Origin: CBDBKE01 sp965218055
GTDB taxonomy: Bacteria > Acidobacteriota > Terriglobia > JAJPHL01 > JAPKYU01
DNA length: 64,000 bases
Direction: 5' to 3'
Assembly: GCA_965218055.1 (NCBI GenBank)
Contig: CBDCKA010000002.1
Coordinates: 2,480,001 to 2,544,000, forward strand
Part shown: one piece after another, positions 27,090 to 35,572 of the stretch
Position numbering within the stretch: position 1 is the first letter of the stretch
How the letters are laid out: the number at the start of each line of letters is the position of its first letter
Translations under genes and position numbers: made by a program
Notes under the pieces: model-generated
The model's input: the letters and a program-made list of their open reading frames with translations, nothing else
Told to the model about the DNA's origin: nothing
Databases searched by the model: none

Positions 27090-27340
27090 CTTTCCGGTCC
27101 GGCTGCCAACTCCCGAATAGTCGGCTTACCGGACAAGTGCCTACCTTGAGGCAGCGTCACTTCAATAGCTGAGAGTAGATAGGGCCCGCCTTGTCGGCTA
27201 GGGTTTACTTATCCTTTCAGGAAGGCTAGATGTTCTGCCTGAATGGTGTGGCTTCCGCCCGTTAGGGAAGACCTATCTGGCATTGCTGCTGATAAGGAGG
27301 TATCTCGCCGGCACCCAAGGCTCGAACAGCTCAGCCGGGT
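27090..27340 (-). repeat. Composite copy of the main dispersed repeat family
   Basis: Read on the minus strand, 27230-27096 gives the fullest left half: AGGATAAGTAAACC, then CTATCTACTCTCAGCTATTG, then GTGACGCTGCCTCAAGG, then GGCACTTGTCCGGTAAGCC, then GACTATTCGGGAGTTGGCAG. The plus-strand stretch 27270-27340 holds the right-half motifs GACCTATCTGGCATTG and GGTATCTCGCC-GGCACC, so halves lie in opposite orientations around a break. Related blocks occur at 4402, 23601, 47312, 53141, 56590 and 59890. Confidence 0.6.
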
Positions 27341-27454
27341 GCTGTAGCCTTGACTCTCAGGTTGAGCGGCGGCCTAATTGCGGGTGCCTGTCGGCAGCGG
27401 CGCGCGGGGGTTGCACAGCGCCCTCGACCGGAGGCGGCAGGTAAAAGGAGACCG

Positions 27455-28282
27455 ATGATGTCAAATGATAAAGCTGTGTCAGAACATTATACCCACGGAG
27501 ATTTACTAAACTCGATTCAAGCTGCCCTCGCTAAGCTTGGCAAAACGGTTGATAGCGTAACGATTGAAGATCTGGCTCCTGTTGATGAGTTCCATATTGG
27601 CGGACGACAAGCAACTGAACATTTTCTAAGTCAACTCAACTTTTCTGAACAAGATCATATTCTCGATGTAGGGTGCGGTCTAGGAGGCGCTTCACGGTTT
27701 GTTGCAAACAAGTACAACACTCACGTTTCCGGAATTGATTTAACAAAAGAATACATCGACACAGGAAACGCTTTATGTACGTGGGTCGGGCTGGATAAGC
27801 AGGTCACGCTTTATCACGGGAGCGCACTTGCTATGCCTTTTCAAGATGAAATGTTCGATGGCGGTTTCATAATACATACCGGCATGAATATTGAGAACAA
27901 AACCCAGCTGTTTACCGACGTTTATCGAGTGTTACGCCTAGGTACCTCTTTTGGTGTCTACGATATAATGCGGATTGGAAACGGTGAGTTGACCTATCCG
28001 CTTCCTTGGGCAACCGTACCAAGTCTAAGTAACTTAGCTACACTTGATCAATACAAACAGGCTTTGAGTGATGCTGGGTTTGCAGTTTCCAGAGAAAACA
28101 ATCGTCGTGAGTTCGCGCTTGGAGTTTATAAGCAATACGCACAAACAACGGCCAATGGAGGCCTACTCCTTCTCGGGACACACATTTTGATGGGGGAGAA
28201 TAGTGCCGTTAAAAGTAAAAACCTGCTTGAGAATATCACGGCGGGTCACATTGCGCCTGTTGAACTTATTGCTCACAAATAG
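27455..28282 (+). CDS. SAM-dependent methyltransferase, integron-cassette-type gene
   Basis: A 275-residue class I methyltransferase. Motif I is I-L-D-V-G-C-G-L-G-G-A-S-R, with F-D-G-G-F at motif II/III; the spacing and the H-I-G-G-R-Q-A-T-E motif resemble sarcosine/dimethylglycine-type small-molecule methyltransferases. AAAAGGAG lies just before paired ATG codons at 27455 and 27458. The gene is strikingly richer in A and T than all its neighbours and uses AT-ending codons, a sign of transfer. Its stop codon is followed within 10 bases by an attC-like site. Substrate unknown. Confidence 0.85.
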   Translation: MMSNDKAVSEHYTHGDLLNSIQAALAKLGKTVDSVTIEDLAPVDEFHIGGRQATEHFLSQLNFSEQDHILDVGCGLGGASRFVANKYNTHVSGIDLTKEYIDTGNALCTWVGLDKQVTLYHGSALAMPFQDEMFDGGFIIHTGMNIENKTQLFTDVYRVLRLGTSFGVYDIMRIGNGELTYPLPWATVPSLSNLATLDQYKQALSDAGFAVSRENNRREFALGVYKQYAQTTANGGLLLLGTHILMGENSAVKSKNLLENITAGHIAPVELIAHK

Positions 28283-28290
28283 TGAAACAA

Positions 28291-28373
28291 TATAACAAGT
28301 GCATCCAGACCGACTGCTACACTGCGATCCTTCGTCGCTCCGTTCCAGCAGCGGCTAATGCAAGACGTTAGGC
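28291..28373 (+). other. Integron attC site (59-base element)
   Basis: The site shows the layout of an attC. It has a left TAAC (28293-28296) and a right core GTTAGGC (28367-28373, matching GTTRRRY), then inner boxes TGCAT (28300-28304) and ATGCA (28358-28362), then an imperfect stem CCGACTGCT/AGCAGCGG with one unpaired A. It is 83 bases long, within the usual range. It follows directly on the stop codon of the AT-rich methyltransferase gene. No integron integrase is present in the window. Confidence 0.75.
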
Positions 28374-28479
28374 CGCTCTATGGCCACCTTTTGCCTGGGA
28401 TGCAGGAAGAAGCCGCCCGGAGGACGCATGCCGCACTACGGGCAGCCATTGAGAACCAGCATCGCAACCTAGCCTGAGC
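28371..28479 (+). pseudogene. C-terminal remnant of a phage-type tyrosine integrase
   Basis: The plus-strand frame ending at TGA 28477-28479 reads L-Y-G-H-L-L-P-G-M-Q-E-E-A-A-R-R, the well-known C-terminus of phage/island integrases where the Tyr is the nucleophile. No N-terminal part is found. It lies about 85 bases from the 3' end of tRNA-Ser(GCT) and points toward it, the expected arrangement for an element that had integrated into that tRNA. Confidence 0.7.
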
Positions 28480-28564
28480 GAATCCGGGATTGGAGATTGC
28501 CAAAAGATTGCCATTAGGGCTCATCCTGAGACTCCAGGTCGTCCTAGATGTCGCGTAAGTTGTT

Positions 28565-28658
28565 GCTGGCGGAGAGGGAGGGATTCGAACCCTCGATAGA
28601 GGTTTAGGCCCCTATAACGGTTTAGCAAACCGCCGCCTTCAGCCTCTCGGCCACCTCT
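28565..28658 (-). tRNA. tRNA-Ser(GCT)
   Basis: On the minus strand it has a GGAGAGG...CCTCTCC acceptor stem, a GAGGGTTCGAATCCCTC T-arm, the long variable arm of class II tRNAs, an anticodon loop reading TTGCTAA (anticodon GCT), and an encoded CCA at 28567-28565. The whole tRNA body folds without mismatches visible by eye. It lies divergent from the S9 peptidase gene. Confidence 0.95.
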
Positions 28659-28781
28659 CCGGTGACAGACCAACACAGACCAACTTAGTATAGCCCACCC
28701 GGCGCGGCCAAAGCCAATGGGTTCCCACGCGCTGCGCCATCCAGGGCCTTGTCCGTGGCATGTTTGTGATAGAAGAGGCAC

Positions 28782-30881
28782 ATGCAATTCATCCGATTGT
28801 GGACCTTGGTTCTGCTGGCCGCCACATCGCCGGCCGCTGATAAAAAGCCGTTCACTGTGGAAAAGCTGCTGGCGCTTCACCGCATCTCCGACCCTCAGGT
28901 GTCGTCCAACGGACGCACCGTGCTGTTTACGGTGGTCACTCCCGATCTGGAGAAGAATACGCAGCCGTCCCAGATTTGGTCGGTCTCGCTCGAGGGCGGC
29001 GAGCCGCGCCAGCTCACCCACGAGGGCACCAGCAGCCAGCGGCCGCGCTGGTCGCCCGACGGCCGGCGCATTGCGTTTCTGAGCAACCGCGACGGATCGC
29101 AGCAAATTTGGCTGATGCAAGCCGACGGCAGCAAGGCCCGACGGCTGACGGATGTCCCGGGCGGCGCCGGCGGGGTCCTGTGGTCGCCCAACGGCCGTCA
29201 GCTGCTGTTCACTTCCACCGTCTACCCCGACTGTCCTGACATGGAGTGCAACCGGCGGCGCAAGCAGCGGCTGGCTAAGCGCCCAGTACGGGCAAAGGTT
29301 TTTACCCGGCTGCTGTTTCGCCACTGGAATGCCTACAAGGACAACAAGCGCCGCCACCTGTTTCTGATTGCCGCCGACGGCGGAACGCCGCTTGACCTAA
29401 CCCCCGGCGAGTACGATGTCCCTCCGTTTTCACTGGGGGGCCCGGATGAATATGCTTTCTCCCCGGACGGTGGTGAGGTGGCCTACACCACCAATTTGGA
29501 TCCTGCGGAGGCTCTGAGCACCAACAAGGACATTTTTCTAGTGCCTGTCGGCGGAAACCCGGCCGCGCCGGGCTCCACACCAAACAAGGCCAGGAAGCTC
29601 ACTTCCAATCCCGCCTGGGATGCAACGCCCGTGTATTCGCCCGACGGGCGCTACATCGCGTATAGGGCGATGAGCCGGCCCGGATACGAAGCAGATCGCT
29701 TCCGGCTCATGCTCTATGACCGCAAGACAGGCCGCCACATCAACCTCACCGAGACCTACGACCGCTCCGTCGGTTTTCTGGTTTGGTCGCCGGACAGCAG
29801 CCGCGTCTACTTCGGCACGGGGGATCGCGCCACCCATCCCATCCTCGCCATCGACGTGACCGGAGGAGAACCTCGCCCCGTTGTCACCGGTGCGACCAAC
29901 GGCGGGTTGAGCATCACCCCCGACGGGAGCACGCTGGTCTTTACCCGCAATAGCATGGAGCAGCCCAATGAAATATTCCGCGCGCCAGCTCCCGGCGCTA
30001 CAAGCAACGCCACCATCGCCGAGCCTCAGCCCGTGACGCGTCTGAACGAGCCGCTGTTAGCCGACACGCATCTCTCCGCCCCCGAGCCGTTCACCTTCAC
30101 CGGTGCCGGCGGCACTCCCATCCACGCCTGGCTGTTGAAGCCGCCCGGCTTCGACCCCGGCCGGAAGTATCCCGTGATATTCCTGCTGCACGGCGGGCCG
30201 CAAAGCGCCTGGAGCGACGGCTGGAGTTTTCGGTGGAACGTGCAGACGTTCGCCGCAGCCGGCTACGTGCTGGCAATGGTAAATCGTCGTGGATCAATCG
30301 GTTACGGACAGAAGTTCGCGGATGAGATCAATGCTGACTGGGGCGGCCAGGCTTACCAGGACATCATGAACGGCGTAGCTTACGTCGAGAAGCTGCCCTA
30401 CGTGGACCCTGCGCGCATCGGCGCCACCGGGGCCTCCTACGGGGGCTACATGGCCAACTGGATCGCCGGTCATACCGGGCGCTTCCGCTGCATCGTTAGC
30501 CATGCCGGCGTCTTCGACCTCCCGAGCATGTACGGCACCACGGAAGAGCTTTGGTTCCCGGAGTGGGAGTTCCGGGGCGCACCCTGGGAGAACGCGGGAC
30601 TCTACCGATGGCTGTCACCCAGCAGCTACGTAAGGAGTTTTAAGACCCCCACACTCGTGATCCACGGCCAGCTTGACTACCGGGTGGACATTGGCCAGGG
30701 GTTGCAGATGTACACGGCGCTGCAAAGAATGGAGGCGCCCTCCAAGCTGATCTATTTCCCCGACGAGGGTCACTGGATTCTGAAGCCGGCCAACAGCGCC
30801 TTCTGGTACCGGCAGGTCATTGCCTGGTGGGACCAATGGCTGAAACCTGGCGGCGCGCCAGCAAGCTCAGATGGCACCTAG
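28782..30881 (+). CDS. S9 family (acylaminoacyl/dipeptidyl) peptidase
   Basis: A 699-residue serine peptidase with a signal peptide (L-W-T-L-V-L-L-A-A-T-S-P-A-A), so probably periplasmic. Residues about 30-430 are WD40/TolB-type beta-propeller blades (W-S-P-D-G-R-R-I-A-F-L, W-S-P-N-G-R-Q-L). The C-terminal alpha/beta-hydrolase domain carries the nucleophile in G-A-S-Y-G-G-Y-M, the Asp in H-G-Q-L-D-Y-R-V and the His in D-E-G-H-W-I. H-G-G-P-Q-S forms the oxyanion region. It likely trims short peptides. AGAAGAGG precedes the ATG. Confidence 0.92.
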   Translation: MQFIRLWTLVLLAATSPAADKKPFTVEKLLALHRISDPQVSSNGRTVLFTVVTPDLEKNTQPSQIWSVSLEGGEPRQLTHEGTSSQRPRWSPDGRRIAFLSNRDGSQQIWLMQADGSKARRLTDVPGGAGGVLWSPNGRQLLFTSTVYPDCPDMECNRRRKQRLAKRPVRAKVFTRLLFRHWNAYKDNKRRHLFLIAADGGTPLDLTPGEYDVPPFSLGGPDEYAFSPDGGEVAYTTNLDPAEALSTNKDIFLVPVGGNPAAPGSTPNKARKLTSNPAWDATPVYSPDGRYIAYRAMSRPGYEADRFRLMLYDRKTGRHINLTETYDRSVGFLVWSPDSSRVYFGTGDRATHPILAIDVTGGEPRPVVTGATNGGLSITPDGSTLVFTRNSMEQPNEIFRAPAPGATSNATIAEPQPVTRLNEPLLADTHLSAPEPFTFTGAGGTPIHAWLLKPPGFDPGRKYPVIFLLHGGPQSAWSDGWSFRWNVQTFAAAGYVLAMVNRRGSIGYGQKFADEINADWGGQAYQDIMNGVAYVEKLPYVDPARIGATGASYGGYMANWIAGHTGRFRCIVSHAGVFDLPSMYGTTEELWFPEWEFRGAPWENAGLYRWLSPSSYVRSFKTPTLVIHGQLDYRVDIGQGLQMYTALQRMEAPSKLIYFPDEGHWILKPANSAFWYRQVIAWWDQWLKPGGAPASSDGT

Positions 30882-30884
30882 ATT

Positions 30885-31307
30885 TCAAGCTTTGAGCGCG
30901 GCCAGGCCAGCCTGCGCGCACTCCACGTCCTGCTCCTCAGTGCCGCTACTGACGCCGATGCCGCCCACCACCTGATCATCCACCACGATGGGCAGCCCAC
31001 CGCGGATCGGGGTGATGGTGCCGCCCGTGGCCAGTGGCAGGCCGATGGACAGCAGGACGCTGGCGTCCTCGGCGCTGGGCATGGGTCCGGTTGGCGAGCG
31101 CCGCGTCGCTGCCGAGACGGCCTTGGTGATCGCTACCCGCACCGAGGAGATCTTTCCGCCGTCCATGCGAGAAAAGCCCAGCAGGTGCCCGCCTTCATCA
31201 ACCACAGCGATGCACTGCGGCACCCTAATTTCCCGGGCCTTGGCTTCGGCCGCATCGACGATGGCCCGCGTGCCCCGGTGCGTCAGTTTCGGCGTCTGTC
31301 GAATCAT
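30885..31307 (-). CDS. GlcG/HbpS (DUF336) family protein
   Basis: A 140-residue single-domain protein of the GlcG/HbpS family, members of which bind haem or degradation products. Hallmarks are C-I-A-V-V-D-E-G-G-H-L-L-G-F-S-R-M-D-G and the later G-G-L-P-I-V-V-D-D-Q-V-V-G-G-I-G-V-S-S-G. The start at 31307 follows AGGAGGG six bases upstream; ten further in-frame codons upstream lack a site. No signal peptide. It converges on the S9 peptidase gene with only 3 bases between stops and lies downstream of the MBL-fold hydrolase gene. Confidence 0.88.
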   Translation of the reverse strand: MIRQTPKLTHRGTRAIVDAAEAKAREIRVPQCIAVVDEGGHLLGFSRMDGGKISSVRVAITKAVSAATRRSPTGPMPSAEDASVLLSIGLPLATGGTITPIRGGLPIVVDDQVVGGIGVSSGTEEQDVECAQAGLAALKA

Positions 31308-31408
31308 AAGCTCCCTCCTGAATTCCGGCTCTGGCAACCGCTCCCTGACGGTCGCGGCCCGGGGTCAAGGCTGCCTGTCCTTTCAAGGCGGCAAATAGTC
31401 AATCGCGA

Positions 31409-32458
31409 TTATCGCCGATCGAATTCGGCGTAGGTCTTCTGCACGTTCCAGAGGTGAAAACCTGCGAGTAGACGATCGACCTGTTCCAGACCTGCATCGG
31501 CCGGCGGGCGATACTTCTTTTCCAGTGGCAGACCAGCCAGCGTTTGCTCAAGGCTTTGCCCTGCCTGTACAGCGTCTTGCACCGACTGGAGAAGTTCGGT
31601 CAGATAGCTCAGGTAGCGTCCGAAAATTCGGCCCGAGGTGGGAGCGCCATGGCCGGGGATGATGCGCTCGACCGCGAGAGTCTCAGCAAAGCGGGCAATG
31701 GTTTGCAGGTAGGCGCGCGGGTTACCTTCAAGCAAGAAAGGGATGGTTCCTTCGCCCACCACTAGGTTGCCGGTCCAAGCAACTCGCGCTTCCGGGACGT
31801 AGATCACGGTATCGCCCGGTGTGTTGCCATGGCCGAAGTGATAGAGCTCCACTTCGCGGCCGCCCAGGTCGAGCCGCAGGTAGTCGTCAAAGACCACAGC
31901 GGGCAAACGCAAGCGCGCGTCGGCGTAGACCGTTGGATCGTTGTTTACAGTGGCCAACAGGAACTGTTGTTCTTCCTCGAAGTTGCGCATACGCTCGGCC
32001 GTCTCGCGATGGGCCACGATCACCGTGTTGTCGGGGAAGGCGTAGTTCCCGAATGTGTGGTCGCCGTGGTAGTTGGTGTTGACCAGATAAAGAATCGGCT
32101 TGTCGGTCACGTGGCGGACTGCTGTTTGGATCTTCCCCGCCATCTCCCCGTTGATGTGGGCATCAATCACTAGCACGCCCCGTTCCCCAACGATGAACCC
32201 ACTGTTATCCACGAACGGTTTGGTCGAGAGCAGGCCGTAGACGCCCGGTGCCAGCAGCTTTGTTTCAAGTTCTGCGCCGGTCGGATGGATCGGCGGCGGG
32301 ATGAAACCTTCTGGTCCCCGAAGGCTCCTTTGCTCTTGGGCAACCAAGGGCAATGCCAATACGATCAGTAGGATGATTGAGCCTATCGCGCCGATCTTGC
32401 TGATGGTCCCAGTTGCGAGGTTCAATGGTTTGGTCATGGGTTTTCCCTTCTCCGTCAT
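31409..32458 (-). CDS. Exported metallo-beta-lactamase-fold hydrolase
   Basis: A 349-residue MBL-superfamily protein with an N-terminal membrane or signal segment (I-G-S-I-I-L-L-I-V-L-A-L-P-L-V-A-Q). The metal motif reads T-N-Y-H-G-D-H, so the first His of the usual HxHxDH is Asn, as in the NxHxDH motif of subclass B2 lactamases. Later ligands are in F-G-H-G-N-T-P-G-D and I-I-P-G-H-G. The start at 32458 has GGAG seven bases upstream; 32437 is an alternative. The group also contains quinoprotein-relay and SoxH-type hydrolases, so lactam hydrolysis should not be assumed. Confidence 0.85.
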   Translation of the reverse strand: MTEKGKPMTKPLNLATGTISKIGAIGSIILLIVLALPLVAQEQRSLRGPEGFIPPPIHPTGAELETKLLAPGVYGLLSTKPFVDNSGFIVGERGVLVIDAHINGEMAGKIQTAVRHVTDKPILYLVNTNYHGDHTFGNYAFPDNTVIVAHRETAERMRNFEEEQQFLLATVNNDPTVYADARLRLPAVVFDDYLRLDLGGREVELYHFGHGNTPGDTVIYVPEARVAWTGNLVVGEGTIPFLLEGNPRAYLQTIARFAETLAVERIIPGHGAPTSGRIFGRYLSYLTELLQSVQDAVQAGQSLEQTLAGLPLEKKYRPPADAGLEQVDRLLAGFHLWNVQKTYAEFDRR

Positions 32459-32564
32459 TTGGTTAGCTCCGCTTAGTAAAAATTGATGCATGTTGAGCAA
32501 AACCGCCGTGCTAAGGCAATTGCGCCAATTGCCGTTGCCGGGTGACCATGGCTCCCCCGCTGGC

Positions 32565-33188
32565 TTACTTGACGGTGCCCGTCAGGCCGGCCCGAAACGA
32601 TCTGCGGTCCATGCGCGAAAGCCCGCGAATCATCGAAGGCGCCAGCAGCGGGGTATGGGAGACCTGGCCCAGGTGGTCACCAATGACCCACAAATTCTGC
32701 TCGGTGCTCATCCATGAGATGCGGTCAAAGCGCGCGAGATTCACGGGCCGGGTGGAAAAGGTGCGGAGCGTTTTCTCCCCCTTGAGGTTGTAGTAGTGCT
32801 CGAAGTAGGAGATCGCCAGTTCCCGCAGGCTGCGATAGACCGGCTCGCGGAACCGCAGCCCCGCGTAATTGGACTTGGCCAAGGCACCCCAGAAGCCGTG
32901 CTGCCGGAACACCGCCAGGACGTGGTCGTCGTCGCGCACCGCTTCCAGGTCCAGCAGCAGCGGCGGAAAGCCAAGGACGCGCAGGGCGCCAGCGGCGAAC
33001 AGCGCCCCTTCGAAGCACTGCGCCAGACGGTCGCGCAGCACCCGGCGAGGCGAGCGGCAGGTGGGCCCGTCGCGCTCTTTATTGTAATGGACCTGGAACT
33101 CCAGAAACTCCTGAACGCCCGACGGCGTCTTCAGACTCCGCAACAGAGAGTACTCTTCGCGATTTAGCCCCCAGGAATTTTGTGCCAT
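32565..33188 (-). CDS. Conserved-type hypothetical protein with transglutaminase-like residues
   Basis: A 207-residue cytoplasmic protein that I do not recognise by name. It contains a Cys in Q-C-F-E-G-A-L-F-A-A-G-A-L-R, then D-D-D-H-V-L-A-V-F-R and W-G-A-L-A-K-S-N-Y-A-G-L-R-F-R-E-P-V-Y. The order Cys-helix, Asp/His strand and a following aromatic strand resembles the transglutaminase/NlpC-like cysteine hydrolase core. That would make Cys and His catalytic (inference). The ATG lies in a clear coding frame. It is transcribed in the same direction as, and 119 bases after, the E1 alpha/beta gene. Confidence 0.65.
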   Translation of the reverse strand: MAQNSWGLNREEYSLLRSLKTPSGVQEFLEFQVHYNKERDGPTCRSPRRVLRDRLAQCFEGALFAAGALRVLGFPPLLLDLEAVRDDDHVLAVFRQHGFWGALAKSNYAGLRFREPVYRSLRELAISYFEHYYNLKGEKTLRTFSTRPVNLARFDRISWMSTEQNLWVIGDHLGQVSHTPLLAPSMIRGLSRMDRRSFRAGLTGTVK

Positions 33189-33307
33189 CGGAGATTCCGA
33201 CCTTGCGTCGGAGTGTCATCGGAACGGGAACAGGCGGCAATTCCTGTGCGACTCGAAGCAGCTTGCCGATACCAGCGACCCGGGCCTTCCGACCTGAGCA
33301 GGCTGGC

Positions 33308-35341
33308 TTAATGCGCCAGCAGTTTTTCGACGGCGGCCTGGACGTCGGCTGCCGAGGGCAACACCTCAGCTTCCAGCGTGGCCGCCGAGGGCACGAAACA
33401 ATCCTTGGCCGCCACACGCATCACCGGCGCGTCCAAACTGTGGAAACAGTTCTCAGCCACCCGCGCTGCCACCTCCGCTCCGAAACCCATGGTGAGCGAA
33501 TCCTCATGCGCCACCAGCAAGCGGTTGGTTTTCCGCACGCTGGCGTAGACCGCTTCCTGGTCCCAGGGCATGATGGTTCGCAGGTCAATGACCTCGATAG
33601 ACTTGCCTTGCGTGGCTATCTGTTCAGCCACTTCCAGCGCCAGGTAAACGGTGCTGCCCCAGGTGACGACGGTCAGCTCGCTGCCTGGACGACGAATGCG
33701 CGCCTTGCCGAAGGGGATCAGGTAATCGGCGTCGGGCTCCGGCGTGCGGGCCTGCATGCGCCGGTAGAGTCCTTTGTGCTCAAGGAACAGAACCGGGTCG
33801 TTCGAGCGGGCGGCTGTTTTCAGCAGACCCTTGGCGTCCTCGGCGCAGCTCGGATAGACGACGTACCAGCCTGGGGTATGGGCGAAAAAGATCTCAATAT
33901 TGGTGGAGTGCCAGGGCCCTCCCTTGATGTAGCCGCCGCAGGCCACCCGGACGACCACCGGACAGGTCCACACGTTATCGCTGCGCCAGCGGACGGTGGG
34001 AATTTCGTCGCGCAGTTGCAGGAAGCCCGGCCAGATGTAGTCGGCAAACTGGATTTCGACGATGGGCTTATAGCCGGTGATTGCCGAGCCGGCGGCGATG
34101 CCACAAATGCTGGCCTCGGCCAGCGCCGAGTTCTGCACCCGATCCGGATATTTGGTCGAGAGTCCTTTGGTCACCCCGAAGACGCCGCCCTTGGGGTCGG
34201 CGATGTCCTCGCCCCACATGACGATCTTTGGGTTGCGCTCGGTTTCTTCGTGCAGCGCGTGGTTGATGGCATCTATCATGCTCACCGGCTGGTCGGAGAG
34301 GTAGCGTGGTGGTTTCTCTTCAAAAAACGGACCGGGTGCGTCGTAGATGTGCAGGGTTGCGATCGCCGGGTCGGGTTGCGGCACCTGGTCGGCTTCCTCA
34401 GCAGCCCGGTTCACTTCCGCCTCAATTTCGGAGCGAATTTCTTGCAACTGCTCCTGGGTAAAGATCTTGCGTTTGACCAGGTATCTCTCGGTCTGCACGA
34501 TCGGATCGCGCTCGACCACTTCGCTTAGCTCCTCCGCGGGGCGGTACTTCTTCTGGTCATCGGAGGAGGAATGCGGGTCAATGCGAATCACCTCGCCCTC
34601 GATCAGAGCCGGTCCCTGGCCCTTGCGGATGCGCTCCAGCACAGGCGGCAAGGTCTGATACATTGGCTCGTACCAGGTGCCGTCCAGGTCATAGGTAGGC
34701 ATGCCGAAGCCGCGAGCAATCCGGTGCATTTCAGCCACGTGCTGGGTGGCTGAGGAGACGCTGATGGCGTAGCCATTATTTTGCACGACGAACAGCACCG
34801 GCAGCTTTTCGCGCGCTGCCCAGTTCAACGCCTCAAAGAATTCCCCTTCGCTGGTCGTGCCCTCGCCCGAAGAGACGTAGACGACGGCGTCGGAGCCCTG
34901 GTGTCGCAGGGCCTTCGCGGCTCCGACGGCGTTCAAATATTGCGTCCCGGTGCAGGCGGTCATGGACACCAGGTTCAATTCACGCGAGGAGAAGTGCTCA
35001 GGCATATTGCGGGCGCCGGAATTTGGATCGCCCGCTCGCGACAGCATGCACAGGAAGATGTCCTTGATGGGCATTCCCAGCGCCACCGCGATCGCCTTCT
35101 CCCGGTAGTAGCTGAAGAACCAGTCGTGCTGCGGCCGCATCAGCATGACGATGCCCACTTGCAGCTTCTCGTGGCCGCGAGTGGAGGCCAGGAAAGTGCA
35201 CTTGCCCTGCCGCGTGAAGATCTTCATCCGCTCCTCGATGTAGAAGACGGTGATCATCTTCCGATACAGCTCGATCACCATCTTGTTCGGGATAATGCCG
35301 CGGTCGCTTTCCGACTTCACAGCGGTTCTTGCTTCAGCCAT
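33308..35341 (-). CDS. 2-oxoacid (branched-chain type) dehydrogenase E1, alpha-beta fusion
   Basis: A 677-residue fusion of both E1 subunits of a thiamine diphosphate-dependent 2-oxoacid dehydrogenase, which decarboxylates the 2-oxoacid and acylates lipoyl-E2. The alpha half (about 1-340) includes the ThDP motif G-E-G-T-T-S-E-G-E-F-F-E-A-L-N-W-A and P-V-L-F-V-V-Q-N-N. The beta half starts near M-I-D-A-I-N-H-A-L and carries M-W-G-E-D-I and A-E-A-S-I-C-G-I-A-A-G-S-A. The start at 35341 has GGAGGA six bases upstream. No E2 or E3 gene adjoins it; only an E2 scrap remains at 26.8 kb. Branched-chain specificity is likely but not proven. Confidence 0.9.
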   Translation of the reverse strand: MAEARTAVKSESDRGIIPNKMVIELYRKMITVFYIEERMKIFTRQGKCTFLASTRGHEKLQVGIVMLMRPQHDWFFSYYREKAIAVALGMPIKDIFLCMLSRAGDPNSGARNMPEHFSSRELNLVSMTACTGTQYLNAVGAAKALRHQGSDAVVYVSSGEGTTSEGEFFEALNWAAREKLPVLFVVQNNGYAISVSSATQHVAEMHRIARGFGMPTYDLDGTWYEPMYQTLPPVLERIRKGQGPALIEGEVIRIDPHSSSDDQKKYRPAEELSEVVERDPIVQTERYLVKRKIFTQEQLQEIRSEIEAEVNRAAEEADQVPQPDPAIATLHIYDAPGPFFEEKPPRYLSDQPVSMIDAINHALHEETERNPKIVMWGEDIADPKGGVFGVTKGLSTKYPDRVQNSALAEASICGIAAGSAITGYKPIVEIQFADYIWPGFLQLRDEIPTVRWRSDNVWTCPVVVRVACGGYIKGGPWHSTNIEIFFAHTPGWYVVYPSCAEDAKGLLKTAARSNDPVLFLEHKGLYRRMQARTPEPDADYLIPFGKARIRRPGSELTVVTWGSTVYLALEVAEQIATQGKSIEVIDLRTIMPWDQEAVYASVRKTNRLLVAHEDSLTMGFGAEVAARVAENCFHSLDAPVMRVAAKDCFVPSAATLEAEVLPSAADVQAAVEKLLAH

Positions 35342-35572
35342 AGGTCCTCCAGAAGGGCGGTACAACGCGCTTCGCTAGTTTATCAGCCCCCGATATACTA
35401 GACGCGAGAATCACCTGTAGGAAATCCCCTGCGCGCCCACTGCGAACCGATTGTATCTCAAACGGGGGCCAACCGGTCGGGTTGTCACCCACTTCAGCTC
35501 CGCCTACCCGGAATGGGAGTGAGCGAAAGCGTAGTGCCCCAGTGTTCGGGTGCCTGCTAGAATGCCAGTCTG

